Shown piece after piece: positions 7,360 through 16,971 of a stretch of 64,000 bases of DNA (within the stretch, counting starts at the first letter, position 1; every line of letters starts with the position of its first letter). The stretch comes from Actinoplanes auranticolor. GTDB taxonomy: Bacteria; Actinomycetota; Actinomycetes; Mycobacteriales; Micromonosporaceae. The DNA is taken from assembly GCF_018332655.1 (NCBI RefSeq), contig NZ_BOQL01000067.1, forward strand, positions 1-64,000. Reading direction: 5' to 3'. The position numbers and the translations under genes were made by a program. Below the pieces are notes generated by a model. It made no database searches, was not told the origin of the DNA, and was given only the letters and a program-made list of their open reading frames with translations.

Positions 7360-9153
7360 GTGACCATCACCAACAACACCGAAGCCTTCCAGGACAACGT
7401 CGTCGCCGTGGCCGACGAGCCCGATGCCGCCGGCACCGACCTCGTGGCGACCGCGCCCGCACTGATCGGCGAGGTCGCCGACGAGCCGGTCCACCTCACC
7501 ACCGCCCAGGACGGCACCCCGTTGCCGTTCCGCGCCGGACTGCTCGACGCCCGCCACCTGCACGAGCCGCAGGGTTTCAAGCGCACGAAGCTGGGCGACC
7601 TGAGCGACATGATCGCCTCCGTGCGCCTGTTCGGCGTCCGCGCCCCGCTCGTGGTGCGCTCCCTCGGGCTCTTCCCGCCCACCGACGCCGAGGGCACGCC
7701 GGTGGCAGACGGTGAGCCCGTCGAACACTTCGCCGTCGTCGACGGGCTGCGGCGCCGCAACGCCGCGATCGCGGCCGAACGCTTCGAGCTGCCGTGCTTC
7801 ATCGCCGACACCGACGACGACGTCCAGCTCATCCTGCACATGCTGGAGGTCAACGACCACCACAAGGACCTCGAAGGCATCGAACAGGCCGACGCCTACC
7901 AGATGCTGCTCGACCTGGGTCTCAGCGACCAGCAGATCGCTGACGCCCGCCGCACCGACGTCAGCCAGGTCCGCACCGCGATCAAGGCCCTGGCCTTGCC
8001 GTCCACCGCGCAGCACGCTCTCAACCAGGGCACCCTGACCCTGGACATGGCCCTCGCGCTGGAGGAGTTCGCCGACGACCCGGACGCCCAGCGCAAGCTG
8101 CTGGACAAGCTGGATGACCAGTACGGCTTCAAGCACGAGCTGTCGCGGCTGCACGACAAGCGCACCTACGCCCGCAACAAGGAGATCGCCAAGGCGCACC
8201 TGGTCCTCGAAGGTGTCGAGGTGACGCCTAAGCCGCGCGGGTTCGGCTACGACGGCACCGCCGTACCCGCGGACCTGCTCCTGGACGCCGACGGCCAGCC
8301 GGTCGACGTCGAAGCGGTCAAGACCCAGCCCGGCTTCCACGCCTTCGTCGAGAAGGACGGCGGCCACGCCCGCACCGTCGTGTACTGCGACGACCCGACC
8401 CAGCGCGGCTACACCCGCCGCAAGCAGGTCCCGGCAGCACACCACGGTATGAGCCCCGAAGAGATCGCCGCCAAGGAGCTGGCCGAGCAGCAGGCCAAGG
8501 ACCGCCTCGAGCGCCTCACGCTGGCCGCGACGGTGCGCCGCGAGTTCATCGTCGAGAAGTTCGGCACCGCCAAGGGCGCCCGTGGCCTGTTCGTGCCGGC
8601 GCTGCGGGCGGCCACGCTCGGCAAAGCGATGAGCCGCTCCGCCGACCTGGACGAGCTGTACCGCGCTCTGGGCGGCTCCGACAACGACACCCTGACCGCC
8701 GCGGGCGAGGACCGGCTGCGCCGCAGCCTGGTCGCCAAGTACATCTGCACGCTGGAGTACAACCTGAACGGCACCACCCAGCCGCACCGGATGTGGATCG
8801 ACAAGCAGGCGGCCGTTGCCTGGTACGACGAGCTGCGCCAGCGCCAATACCCGCTGACCGACGACGAGCAGGAGCTCTACCAGAGCTGGACCGCCACGCC
8901 TACGGCCGACGACGCCCGGTACAACGACGAGGACAAGCAGGTCGGCTCCGAGAGCGACGAGGTGCCTACCGCCCCGGCCATCATCGACGGTGCGCCAGAG
9001 CCCGGCGACCACGCCGACGACGTCGACATCTCCGCTTCGGACGGCGACACCGAAACCGACGAGAATGTGGTGTCGATGCTGGCGGCTCAGCAGCAGCAAC
9101 GAGTCGTCGACACCGGCGCCGTCGATGGTGGGCAATTCACCGGCGCAGCCTGA
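7360..9153 (+). CDS. ParB/KorB-like partition or regulatory protein
   Basis: A 597-residue ParB-family protein. Residues about 45-150 form the ParB N-terminal domain (FRAGLLDARHLHEP, SVRLFGVRAPLVV, and VVDGLRRRNAAIA, the box with paired arginines that binds nucleotide in CTP-dependent ParB proteins). A KorB/ParB-type helix-turn-helix follows at 160-215 (LLDLGLSDQQIADARRTDVS). The remaining 350 residues are unusual in length for a ParB and end in an acidic tail. The GTG at 7360 is chosen because GGAGG lies 11 bases upstream. No ParA partner is adjacent; the nearest ParA/MinD-like protein is the first gene of the transfer operon at 59.6 kb. A role as segregation protein, global repressor, or both is inferred. 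Confidence 0.85.
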   Translation: MTITNNTEAFQDNVVAVADEPDAAGTDLVATAPALIGEVADEPVHLTTAQDGTPLPFRAGLLDARHLHEPQGFKRTKLGDLSDMIASVRLFGVRAPLVVRSLGLFPPTDAEGTPVADGEPVEHFAVVDGLRRRNAAIAAERFELPCFIADTDDDVQLILHMLEVNDHHKDLEGIEQADAYQMLLDLGLSDQQIADARRTDVSQVRTAIKALALPSTAQHALNQGTLTLDMALALEEFADDPDAQRKLLDKLDDQYGFKHELSRLHDKRTYARNKEIAKAHLVLEGVEVTPKPRGFGYDGTAVPADLLLDADGQPVDVEAVKTQPGFHAFVEKDGGHARTVVYCDDPTQRGYTRRKQVPAAHHGMSPEEIAAKELAEQQAKDRLERLTLAATVRREFIVEKFGTAKGARGLFVPALRAATLGKAMSRSADLDELYRALGGSDNDTLTAAGEDRLRRSLVAKYICTLEYNLNGTTQPHRMWIDKQAAVAWYDELRQRQYPLTDDEQELYQSWTATPTADDARYNDEDKQVGSESDEVPTAPAIIDGAPEPGDHADDVDISASDGDTETDENVVSMLAAQQQQRVVDTGAVDGGQFTGAA

Positions 9154-9162
9154 CCCCGCCGC

Positions 9163-9205
9163 CCGTGTTGTGGTCCTGGCCCGCCGAGCGAGGACCACAA
9201 CACGG
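9163..9205 (+). terminator. Hairpin terminator after the ParB-like gene
   Basis: A perfect 15-bp inverted repeat (CCGTGTTGTGGTCCT at 9163-9177 with 9191-9205) and a 13-base loop start 10 bases after the stop codon. It separates the plus-strand maintenance block from the convergent CHAT operon. Confidence 0.85.
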
Positions 9206-9337
9206 CGCCCACCCGCCCCGAACTCGGCACACTGAGCGGGCCTCGCCGCCGTTATACCGAGCCTTCCTCCGTGTGGCCCTGCCTGTGCGCGGTCCGAGAC
9301 CAGCCGAGACACCGCGGTCTCACAGCACCGCGGTTGC

Positions 9338-9985
9338 TCAAGAACACGAGGCGACGACGGCAATGTTGGTGACTGCACCGAGCGGGATCACGACCGCGGC
9401 GTCCTGACCGGCGACCTTGAGGCGCATCGACCCTCCGTCGGCTGACTTGAGTGCACCGCAGGCGACACCGCCGCCATGGGTGACCTTCACATTCGCCGGC
9501 GGATCCGCCTTTGGCGCGGGTGCCCACCAGGTCAGCAGGACTCCGACGAGCAGCGCGGCGAGCGCCACGGCGACAAGCGAACGGGCGCGTTGCAGCCGAC
9601 GGCCAGCGGCGACCGCGACGCTGACCGTGTAGGCCTGCACACTGGCGTGGTGCCGTCGAATCTCGCTCAGCGACAACATTCGTGTCTTGGCACCCACCTC
9701 GGCGCCGAGTGCCTGCCACAGACCGACCAGCGCTAGCGCGAGACCGCCCCCGATGGCGACCGTCATGGCGATCCGCCAGGGCACCGGCAGGCCGGTGGCG
9801 GCGTCCCGCCCCTTCAGGACCACGCCGGTCGTGACGAGGGTGACGAGCGCAGCCAGGCCGGTGCGCCAGGCAGCGGCCATGCCCCGTACGGCCGGAAGGG
9901 CAGCGTTGGCCAGCGCCTCGAACGCCTCTCGGTCTGCGACGCTGACCGGCCGTTCGGGCGGAGCCTCCTGAATGTCGTCAGGCAT
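9338..9985 (-). CDS. Three-TM membrane protein of the CHAT operon
   Basis: A 215-residue integral membrane protein of unknown family. Hydrophobic segments are visible at about residues 40-58 (LAALVTLVTTGVVLKG), 70-93 (IAMTVAIGGGLALALVGLW) and 140-160 (VAVALAALLVGVLLTWW). A C-terminal ~50-residue domain follows with two cysteines (ACGALKS, VVASCS). The ATG at 9985 overlaps the stop of the preceding gene by 8 bases, so translation is probably coupled. It is the last gene of the CHAT-TPR operon. In CHAT/caspase-like conflict modules a membrane protein next to the protease is a plausible cell-disrupting effector or a protease substrate. That role is inference from context alone. Confidence 0.75.
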   Translation of the reverse strand: MPDDIQEAPPERPVSVADREAFEALANAALPAVRGMAAAWRTGLAALVTLVTTGVVLKGRDAATGLPVPWRIAMTVAIGGGLALALVGLWQALGAEVGAKTRMLSLSEIRRHHASVQAYTVSVAVAAGRRLQRARSLVAVALAALLVGVLLTWWAPAPKADPPANVKVTHGGGVACGALKSADGGSMRLKVAGQDAAVVIPLGAVTNIAVVASCS

Positions 9986-10379
9986 CGCCGCCGCCGGTCT
10001 CCGCATCAGTGGCCGTGGGCAGCCGGAAGCTCACTCCGCACCCGAGCACCTTCTCGGGGGCATCCGGATGGGTGCGGCCGCAGCCGCAGGCTACCTCGAC
10101 GGATGGCGGAATTTCGCTCGTCCCGACCTTGGGGGCGGGGAAGCCGAGGTTCGGCCAGAGTCCCCGACCGTCCCGGACGTCCAACACCGGAATCGTGAGT
10201 GTCAGTTGACAGTCCAGGTCATGACTGCAGCGAGGGCAGGTACCCCAGACCTGCGCCGAGACCACTCCGTCGGAGTCGAGCACGGCCACACGCAGACGTT
10301 TGCGCCGCACGTAGTCCAGGGCCTTCGCGGCCCAAGCGGAACCGGCCGTATTCTCGTAAGGAATGTCACTCTCCGTCAC
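9978..10379 (-). CDS. Small Cys/His-rich protein of the CHAT operon
   Basis: A 133-residue soluble protein. I recognise no named family. Residues 35-55 read VWGTCPRCSHDLDCQL, and CGCGRTH with a later GCGVSF lies near the C-terminus, which together could make one zinc ribbon. A GTG at 10379 preceded by GGGAGG at 6 bases is a better start than the ATG at 10418, which would overlap the CHAT gene. The gene lies 20 bases after the CHAT-TPR stop and overlaps the next gene by 8 bases. Tight coupling to a giant CHAT protein suggests a partner, substrate or inhibitor, but the sequence does not show which. Confidence 0.7.
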   Translation of the reverse strand: MTESDIPYENTAGSAWAAKALDYVRRKRLRVAVLDSDGVVSAQVWGTCPRCSHDLDCQLTLTIPVLDVRDGRGLWPNLGFPAPKVGTSEIPPSVEVACGCGRTHPDAPEKVLGCGVSFRLPTATDAETGGGDA

Positions 10380-10398
10380 GCCTGTCCTCCCTTGCCAT

Positions 10399-13300
10399 TT
10401 AGGGTCCGAAATGAACATACGGGCCCCACAGCATTGGTTCGTCCGGCCAGCGCTGCCGGAGTATTCGTGTCGCCTCGTGCAGGGCGAACGCGGCCCGGGA
10501 CGAGTCCGGTGCGCCGCCCTGCGTCAGATGTTCGTAGATGATCTGCGCCATCGCGGGCCCCAGAGCGTCGGCGACGTTCCACATCGTGCCCAGCACGTGC
10601 CGGTAGCCGACGAACTGGAGCGCAGCGGTGAGGTGCAGCCCCTCATCGAGAAGCCGCCCGCCGCCGCTGGCCGTCTGGCAGGCCGCCAGATAGGCGAGAT
10701 CGGCTCCGCGAAGGTGGAGGGCTGCGATGTCCCGCAGGGTCAGGGGCCGGTCGTGGAGTAGGAACGCGCTCAGCGAGGTGTCCTCGTCGTGCCGCACCCC
10801 GTGGCTCGAAATGTGTAGCCAGTTGTGTCTGGGCAGCTCGTCTACGGCGGCCTGCCATCTGGCCCCGTCGCCGACGAGGTGGGTGGCACGGTGCGGCTCG
10901 GGCAGATACCTGCCGAGCAACGTGATCTCCTGGGCGACCGCGGGCAGTTCTCGCTGACCGGCCGCGTCGGGCACACCGATCGCCAGCTGGCGGACCGCCG
11001 TGGGAGCTTCTGCGAGCCGGGCCCGGCGCAGCGCGCTGAGCGTCAGCGCGTAGGACGAGATCACCCGCTCTGGGACCCCGTCCGCATCGTCGGCGGCGAT
11101 GGCCTGCGCCCGCGTACGCGGGTGAATCCCGGCCGCATGCAGCGGTAGCAGCGCGACCGGTCCAACCGTGCACCACCATACCCGCGTCTCGTCGATCTCC
11201 TGGAGGACCGGTTCGGCGATCGCAGTCCAGAGCCAATCGAGCAGATCAAAGACGGCGTGCCGGTCAGTTTCGCGCTGTTCGAATGAGCGCCCCGGCATGC
11301 CCGCATACCACTGCACCCACAAGAGTGTGTTCGCGAATCCGACCACCCGATCCAACGAAACATCGGGCAGGTCGACCACCTGCGGCTGGTCGGCCTCGTC
11401 CCGGACGATAAGGGCGTGACTGCCGAGGTGGGCGACGTTCACGATGATCACTGGGCCGTCGGCGGCGGCTTCCCGCAAGGTCTCGTACGGCTCCGGCCGC
11501 AGGAAGCCTTCGAGGCCTGGTTGCCGGCGCACAGCCGCGACGGCGTCCGCCCACGTCCTTGCAGCCCGGCGCCGCCGCTCCTGCTGGTGCCGGGACGTCA
11601 CCGGGCCGCCGTCGCTCAACCGGCTCGGTGTGTCCATGTCCTCGAACGGGTTGTTCAGCACGGCGCTAGCCTCGTTGAGCTTCTGGACGAGTCCGGCGTC
11701 GGCTATCTGAGACAGATCCTGCCGAAGCTGGACGGACTGAGACCAGATGATCGTGCGTCCGGCTTCGAGCAGTTCTACCGCCGTCCGCGGCTTGCCGGCC
11801 GCGAGCGCGGTCGCCGCGGCCTCGGACGCCACATGGGACCAGGATCGGAGCACCTCCACACGGGAGGCCCGGTCGAGGCCGACCCAGGCGGCCAGCGGAA
11901 GCAGTTCGATGGCCACCTGGTAAGCCTCGACGGCCAACGGGAAGTCGTTCTGCGCTGCTGAGGTTCGTGCCCAGGCGAGCGCAGCGGTCAGCCGGCTGGC
12001 CGGCGCGGCGATGGTCGCGTCGGCACCTTTCCGGTAGCTGTCCAGTGCCTCCGTCAGGTCCGCGCGATCACCGCCTGCATCGAAACGCGCCCGTAGACAG
12101 TTTCCCAGATTGACCGCGAAAGTTGGGAGTTGGAAGGCTGATTCAGCCATCGCGACAGCACGCCGCCCGACGTCTACCGCCTCGTCGAGATCCGCTGAAT
12201 CACTGCGTTGGTCGAACCGCTGCCGTAGGGCGGAGCTCAGGTGCAACAGTCGCCGGGCCCGTCGAGGATGGTCGACCCCGGCCGCTTCACGCAGAACACG
12301 TAACGCCTCATCCAGATCCGAGTCCCGGCCATTGATGTCAAATCGGGTGAGCAGCAGGACGCCGAGATTCGACAGGTAGCCAGCCTTCTCGTACGGATCG
12401 GCTGGAGCCGCCGACACGGCGCGCATGGCGAATTGCACGCCGCGCTCGACGTCGTCCGCGGCGCCGGCTCGCTTGTAGCGCAGGTACAGCGCCAGGCCCA
12501 GATTCGACAGATACATGTGCCGGTCGGGGTCCGCCTCGCGCGCGGTCTCGACCGCCCGTTCCGCCGCAGCAACGGCATCATCCAGGTCGGGGAGTTGTCC
12601 GGTCGATTCGAAGCGAGTCCGATGAACATTACTCAAATTCGAGAACTCACCAGGCGTCGCTCCGTCTTCAGCGGGGATCTCGTCGACCACCTGCCGCTGG
12701 ACCGCTACCGCGTCGTCAAGATCGACGGTGTTCCCCGTGATCTCGTAGCGCAGTTGCATAGTTCCGCAGATGCTCGACAGGTACCGCCAGTGTGGATGAC
12801 TGCGGTCCGCCGTCGACAGCCTATGTAGCAGCTCCAGCGCTTCCTCGAGACCATCGGCGCTGCCGGTCAGTTCCGCTTGCTGCCGCAGGGCCCCAGCGAG
12901 ATTGATGCCAACGTTACCCTGCTCGCCGCCCGGCGGAATGGCTTCCTCCAATTCTCGGAGAACCTCGACGGCCTCGATCGCGTCGGCGAGATCGGCACGA
13001 AATCGACTTCGGCTGAGAAGCGCCTCGGCGAGGACTGACCGCGCATCCCGAACTCCCGTCTGCTGAAGCTCCGCGGCTTCCCGGGCCAGTTTGATCGCCT
13101 CGTCGGCGTCAGCACTGGAGTCGGCTATCCGCGAACGATTCGCGAGCGCGGAAACGAGCTTGAGCTTCGTCTCGAAGCGGACGTCCTCGGGGACATCCGT
13201 TGACTGCAGAACCTCCGCCAGGGCGCTGATCATTTCGTCCAAGTCGGCGCGGTCGTCCGTCTGCAGGAAGCGCCCCTGCCACGCCTCTGCCAGCCGGGTC

Positions 13301-14613
13301 TCGGTGCCGCGCTCGCTCCGACCCGGGCCATAGTGTCTGATCAGGGCAATCGCATGGTCGAAATCCGCGATACGCCTCAGGTCATGCCCTCGCTGGACGA
13401 GCATTCCCGTCAGGTTGCCCAGCACCGTCTCCCCCGCGGGATCCCCGACACGCGATTCGGTGAGCGCGGCTACCAAGGACTCGACCGCCTCGTCGATATC
13501 GGCCTCGTTACGGTCCCGCGAGAAGCGTGTCTGCAGGGCGACCGCGAGCAGATTGCGCACCGTGACCCGGGTGGCTCCCGACGCCACCGGAACCGCCATA
13601 CGCGCCGACGCGATGCATTCGTCAAGGTCCCCTCGCGCCGCCGTAACACCGAAGCGATCCCACAAAGCGGACGGTAGGTGCGACAACAGAGACTGCGACA
13701 ACTGCGGTGCACCGTCCAAGCTCAATCCCCGGCGGTATGCCACGATGGCCTCGTCCAAGTCGCCCAGTTCCCGGGTCACCGCGAAGCGTGCTTCCCACGC
13801 CTTGCCCAACGAGCCGAGGAAAACAACCTTATTGGGCAGCGTGTCGGGAGAACCGGCGACCGCGGCCGTCGCCAAGGCGATCGCCTCGCTGAGCTGTTCC
13901 TCGCGCCGCGTGATTGCGAACTCATCGGTCAGCATGCTGGCCAGGTTGGCCTGATGGACGTTCAGCTGCGGGTGGTCGGCCGTCGTGTGCGCGAGCGCCT
14001 CCCGGTGGACGGCGATGGCGCTCGCGTGGTCGACGGCCCGGCCGGCCCTGGGGTAGTGCGTGACGAAGACATGACCGAGAACAATTAGCATCTCCGGTCT
14101 CGCCGAGTCGGTCACCGGAGTGGCGTCAATCGCTTCCCGTAAACGCGCCGCCCACTCGTCCAGCTCGGCCGCGTCGCCGGTCTGCTCGAACCGATCCTCA
14201 AGTTTCGCGTTGAGCTGCTCGAACAGTACAAGCCGCCGGGAGTCGTCGAGCGGCAGGCCACGAATGGCGCTCACGAGCTCGGCGACCGCGTCCGCGGACT
14301 CCCGCGCCAGGCGGGCCATGACCTCCGGCGGCACGGCAGCCGGGCGCAACGTCGCGAGGGAACGCGCCCAGAAGGCGCAGGTCTGCCAGTCGCTGTCCAA
14401 CGGTGCCGGCATCAGCTGAAGGCGCTCCCAGTAGAAGAGGATCACTCCCTGGTTGCACACCGTGATCAACTTCGGATCCGTGGTGACGTCGTTCATCAGG
14501 CAGTCCGCCAGCTCCGCGGCCGACTGCTCAGCCTCCGACCCGGTGAGCGTGCCGACGCCCTCGTCACGGGCGGCGGCGAGACGCCTGAAAATCTCGGTGG
14601 CGAGCTCAACCAT
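10399..14613 (-). CDS. CHAT-domain (caspase-like) TPR protein
   Basis: A protein of about 1,404 residues. Residues 60-1000 are a long helical array of TPR-like repeats with recurring SDLDEAL / DLDDAVAAAERAVE type units and asparagine-leucine spacers (NLGVLLLTRFD, NLGNCLRARFD). Residues from about 1100 form a CHAT peptidase domain. Both catalytic positions are present: the histidine of HISSHG (about 1268) and the cysteine of YLAACQTASG (about 1311), followed by LHLTAALQFVGYRHVLGTMW. The protein is therefore likely an active caspase-like peptidase gated by its repeat sensor. I start at the ATG at 14613, which has AGGGCGA 7 bases upstream; longer starts to 14736 exist. It heads a three-gene operon with a Cys/His protein and a 3-TM protein. 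Confidence 0.9.
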   Translation of the reverse strand: MVELATEIFRRLAAARDEGVGTLTGSEAEQSAAELADCLMNDVTTDPKLITVCNQGVILFYWERLQLMPAPLDSDWQTCAFWARSLATLRPAAVPPEVMARLARESADAVAELVSAIRGLPLDDSRRLVLFEQLNAKLEDRFEQTGDAAELDEWAARLREAIDATPVTDSARPEMLIVLGHVFVTHYPRAGRAVDHASAIAVHREALAHTTADHPQLNVHQANLASMLTDEFAITRREEQLSEAIALATAAVAGSPDTLPNKVVFLGSLGKAWEARFAVTRELGDLDEAIVAYRRGLSLDGAPQLSQSLLSHLPSALWDRFGVTAARGDLDECIASARMAVPVASGATRVTVRNLLAVALQTRFSRDRNEADIDEAVESLVAALTESRVGDPAGETVLGNLTGMLVQRGHDLRRIADFDHAIALIRHYGPGRSERGTETRLAEAWQGRFLQTDDRADLDEMISALAEVLQSTDVPEDVRFETKLKLVSALANRSRIADSSADADEAIKLAREAAELQQTGVRDARSVLAEALLSRSRFRADLADAIEAVEVLRELEEAIPPGGEQGNVGINLAGALRQQAELTGSADGLEEALELLHRLSTADRSHPHWRYLSSICGTMQLRYEITGNTVDLDDAVAVQRQVVDEIPAEDGATPGEFSNLSNVHRTRFESTGQLPDLDDAVAAAERAVETAREADPDRHMYLSNLGLALYLRYKRAGAADDVERGVQFAMRAVSAAPADPYEKAGYLSNLGVLLLTRFDINGRDSDLDEALRVLREAAGVDHPRRARRLLHLSSALRQRFDQRSDSADLDEAVDVGRRAVAMAESAFQLPTFAVNLGNCLRARFDAGGDRADLTEALDSYRKGADATIAAPASRLTAALAWARTSAAQNDFPLAVEAYQVAIELLPLAAWVGLDRASRVEVLRSWSHVASEAAATALAAGKPRTAVELLEAGRTIIWSQSVQLRQDLSQIADAGLVQKLNEASAVLNNPFEDMDTPSRLSDGGPVTSRHQQERRRRAARTWADAVAAVRRQPGLEGFLRPEPYETLREAAADGPVIIVNVAHLGSHALIVRDEADQPQVVDLPDVSLDRVVGFANTLLWVQWYAGMPGRSFEQRETDRHAVFDLLDWLWTAIAEPVLQEIDETRVWWCTVGPVALLPLHAAGIHPRTRAQAIAADDADGVPERVISSYALTLSALRRARLAEAPTAVRQLAIGVPDAAGQRELPAVAQEITLLGRYLPEPHRATHLVGDGARWQAAVDELPRHNWLHISSHGVRHDEDTSLSAFLLHDRPLTLRDIAALHLRGADLAYLAACQTASGGGRLLDEGLHLTAALQFVGYRHVLGTMWNVADALGPAMAQIIYEHLTQGGAPDSSRAAFALHEATRILRQRWPDEPMLWGPYVHFGP

Positions 14614-14739
14614 CCGCATTTCGCCCTGAGTCGCTGTCACTACCGCAGTGAAGCAGCGGCCACGCGAACGGTCACTCCCCCCAACGGGGAACTTTCTAGT
14701 CGACAGGTGCAGAGGCACGAAGATTCGGTCGTGCACCTC

Positions 14740-15120
14740 CCGCGCTCACGAGTGCCCCCGTCGCCGGTTGATGATCATCCCGGCCAGCACGTCGTTGATG
14801 TCGGAAGAGCTCCACGACGTGCCCGGCGCGAAGGCGCTTTCTCCAACGCCAACGCCACCAGGCCGGCGGTGTGGTGGTGGTCGAGCAGACTGGCGTGGAA
14901 GCCCTCAGCGGTCGCAAGTAGAGGCAGCTCGTCGGCGTAGTCGGCGACGCCCCTAACGTGTTGCAGCAACTCTCGCACGGTGATCTTCCGCCCGTCTTTG
15001 CCGTCCGCCGCCACCACGCCGGACGCCGACGCACCACCGGGTCATCGAGCGATAGCCGACCCACCCCAACAAGTCGCAAAAGCACCACCGCACGAAGACC
15101 TCGGTATAGCTGCCCATCCG
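14740..15120 (-). pseudogene. Frameshifted serine hydrolase (beta-lactamase/DD-peptidase family) fragment
   Basis: Read on the minus strand, three frames carry consecutive pieces of a class C beta-lactamase/D-alanyl-D-alanine carboxypeptidase: LRLVGVGRLSLDDPVVR, then DGRKITVRELLQHVRGVADY, then APGTSWSSSDINDVLAGMII. The order and spacing match the family. The frame changes, the missing SxxK region and the missing C-terminal half show a decayed fragment. It lies just upstream of the CHAT gene and shares no obvious role with it. Confidence 0.7.
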
Positions 15121-15444
15121 GATATCTCCGTGACTGCCACCAGCGCCCCAGTGCCGGCGTGTCGACCGCGGCTCACGCCATGGTCAGCCGCCCCTCCACG
15201 TTGGTCAGGCCCTACACGGCGCTGACGCCGTACCGTCCGAGGCGGTCCGCCCTGGCCTCCGTCGACAGCGTCCGAGGCGGTCCGGCCAGCCGCGCGGCAC
15301 CGAACCCGCTGCGCCGCGACCGCCCGCGGCCCACGCCATAACCCTTCACCTCCCGCCGGCTGTGGTGTTCCGCCGTAACAGCCACCGCCATGCCTGATCG
15401 CCTCGCCGTATCCGCACATCACCATCGCCACTGAAGGAGTTGTT
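15121..15444. other. Non-coding stretch
   Basis: No convincing gene was seen on either strand. Two close copies of the motif GTCCGAGGCGGTCC occur near 15234 and 15276. The last part carries the GGAGT ribosome binding site of the next gene. Confidence 0.4.
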
Positions 15445-15723
15445 GTGTCCGCCCTATCACTACCGGCACGCAGACCTGGCATCTGCGATCCCTGCCCGGC
15501 GCCGGCGCCGCTGCCCGGTCACCCACGTCCCACCGCGCCCCACGGCAACGCAAGATCACACGAACGCCCCGCCGTCCGCCTCCAGCCAGGTCCACGTCAT
15601 GTCCTCGCCCCGTTGACCTCAGGTCGGCCAAAGCTCGAAGACTCACCGTCTATACCGAGGGCAGACCACCACGTGGACATGCGGCTCCGCACCCATCACG
15701 ACGGCACCGGTGCGCGGACGTGA
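15445..15723 (+). CDS. Small proline-rich protein coupled to primase-polymerase
   Basis: A 92-residue, proline- and arginine-rich protein of no recognised family. It is accepted as a gene because AAGGAG stands 6 bases before the GTG at 15445 and because its TGA overlaps the GTG of the primase-polymerase in a GTGA arrangement, a strong sign of translational coupling. Composition is low-complexity (PCPAPAPLPGHPRP), with two cysteines near the start. It may be a leader peptide needed mainly to deliver ribosomes to the downstream start. A chance open frame cannot be excluded. Confidence 0.5.
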   Translation: MSALSLPARRPGICDPCPAPAPLPGHPRPTAPHGNARSHERPAVRLQPGPRHVLAPLTSGRPKLEDSPSIPRADHHVDMRLRTHHDGTGART

Positions 15724-16721
15724 CCGCTCGTTCGATCACCCGTCACCACGGAGGCCACCGGCCAGGAGTAACGACCGCTGACCTGGTCACCGCCGCCGTC
15801 GCTTACGCCGCTGCCGGCATCGCGGTGCTTCCCCTGCACACCCCCGGCGCCGCTGGTGTGTGTAGTTGCCGAGCCGGCGCGGCCTGCGGCTCACCGGGCA
15901 AGCACCCCCGTGTGCGTCGCGGCCTGCACGACGCCTCCCGGCAGCCGCAGGTCATCCGGGCGTGGTGGTCGCGGTGGCCGCACGCGAACATCGGCCTGGT
16001 CACCGGGACGGTGCTGGATGTCTGCGACATCGACACTGCCCGCGGCCTGCGCGTCGTTCTCGACCTGCTCGGCGTCATCCGTCCGCCCGGGCCGCTGATC
16101 CGTACAGGATCGGGGTGGCACCTCTGGTATGCCGCCGAAGGCCTGCCCAGCCGGGTGGCGATCGCCCCCGGGGTGGATTGGCGCGGTCGCGGCGGCCTGG
16201 TCGTGGCCCCGCCGTCGCTGCACCACACCGGAGCCCGGTACACCTTCCAGCAACCCTGGCAGCGCCCCGACCTGCCAGCCTGTCCACCTCAGCTGCGCGC
16301 CCTGGTCCTTCCGGCACCGCCGCCACTGATCATCTCACCGTCGGCCCCGGTCGCGGACCTGGACCGCTACGTGCAAGCCGCGCTCGCCGGAGAAGCTGAA
16401 CGCGTGCGCCGCGCGCCACGGCCGATCATCCGCGGCGGCCGGCGCATCAGCGGCGGCGGCCGCAACGACGCGCTGAACCGGGCCGCGTTCCGGCTCGGGC
16501 AACTGGCCGCGCACACCCCCATGGACGAGACGGCCGTGCGCCGCGAACTGACCGAGGCCGCCCTGAGCACAGGGCTGGGACGCGCGGAGGTTCAGCGCAC
16601 GCTGTCGTCCGGGTGGCGAGCCGGGTTACGTCATCCCCGGCGGATCGGTGACCGGCAGAGTGCCGCCGGACGTCATGTCAGGAAGGCACCGGTTCACACC
16701 TGGCCGGAACCACATAGCTGA
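15720..16721 (+). CDS. Bifunctional DNA primase/polymerase (Prim-Pol)
   Basis: A 333-residue protein with an N-terminal Prim-Pol (archaeo-eukaryotic primase-like) domain at residues 20-210. Visible marks are AAAGIAVLPLHTPG, the cysteine cluster CSCRAGAACGSPGKHPR, the metal-binding VCDIDTARG and the nucleotide-binding RTGSGWHLWYA, then VDWRGRGGLVVAPPS. The C-terminal 120 residues form a small helical domain (NDALNRAAFRLGQLAAH) seen in element primases in place of a helicase. It should prime or copy element DNA during replication or after conjugative transfer. No replicative helicase is adjacent, so the host's, or the relaxase helicase at 38 kb, would be needed. Confidence 0.88.
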   Translation: MTARSITRHHGGHRPGVTTADLVTAAVAYAAAGIAVLPLHTPGAAGVCSCRAGAACGSPGKHPRVRRGLHDASRQPQVIRAWWSRWPHANIGLVTGTVLDVCDIDTARGLRVVLDLLGVIRPPGPLIRTGSGWHLWYAAEGLPSRVAIAPGVDWRGRGGLVVAPPSLHHTGARYTFQQPWQRPDLPACPPQLRALVLPAPPPLIISPSAPVADLDRYVQAALAGEAERVRRAPRPIIRGGRRISGGGRNDALNRAAFRLGQLAAHTPMDETAVRRELTEAALSTGLGRAEVQRTLSSGWRAGLRHPRRIGDRQSAAGRHVRKAPVHTWPEPHS

Positions 16722-16971
16722 CGCTCCCTGCACGGCTGTCACCCCCACGAGCACCAGCCCGGCCAGGTCAACGCAGGCATGCTGCCCGTCCTCGAGGCCG
16801 ACGGCGAGACGACGCGCCATGCGGCCGCCGCACCCAAGACCTGCGGTGCGAGTTCCGGGCCAGCGCAGAGGCCACCCGGCGGGCGGGCAACGACAGCTGC
16901 TCCGCGATATGGGCGCGCGGCGGTCCTGGCATCCCGGCTGGGCCCGTCCGTGGACGTCGGTTGGTTCCGCT

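Noticed and set aside
7339..9378. Long open frame antisense to the ParB-like gene
   Set aside because: It is a GC-composition shadow: valine/glycine-rich translation, no ribosome binding site, no family motif, and fully overlapped by a well supported gene.
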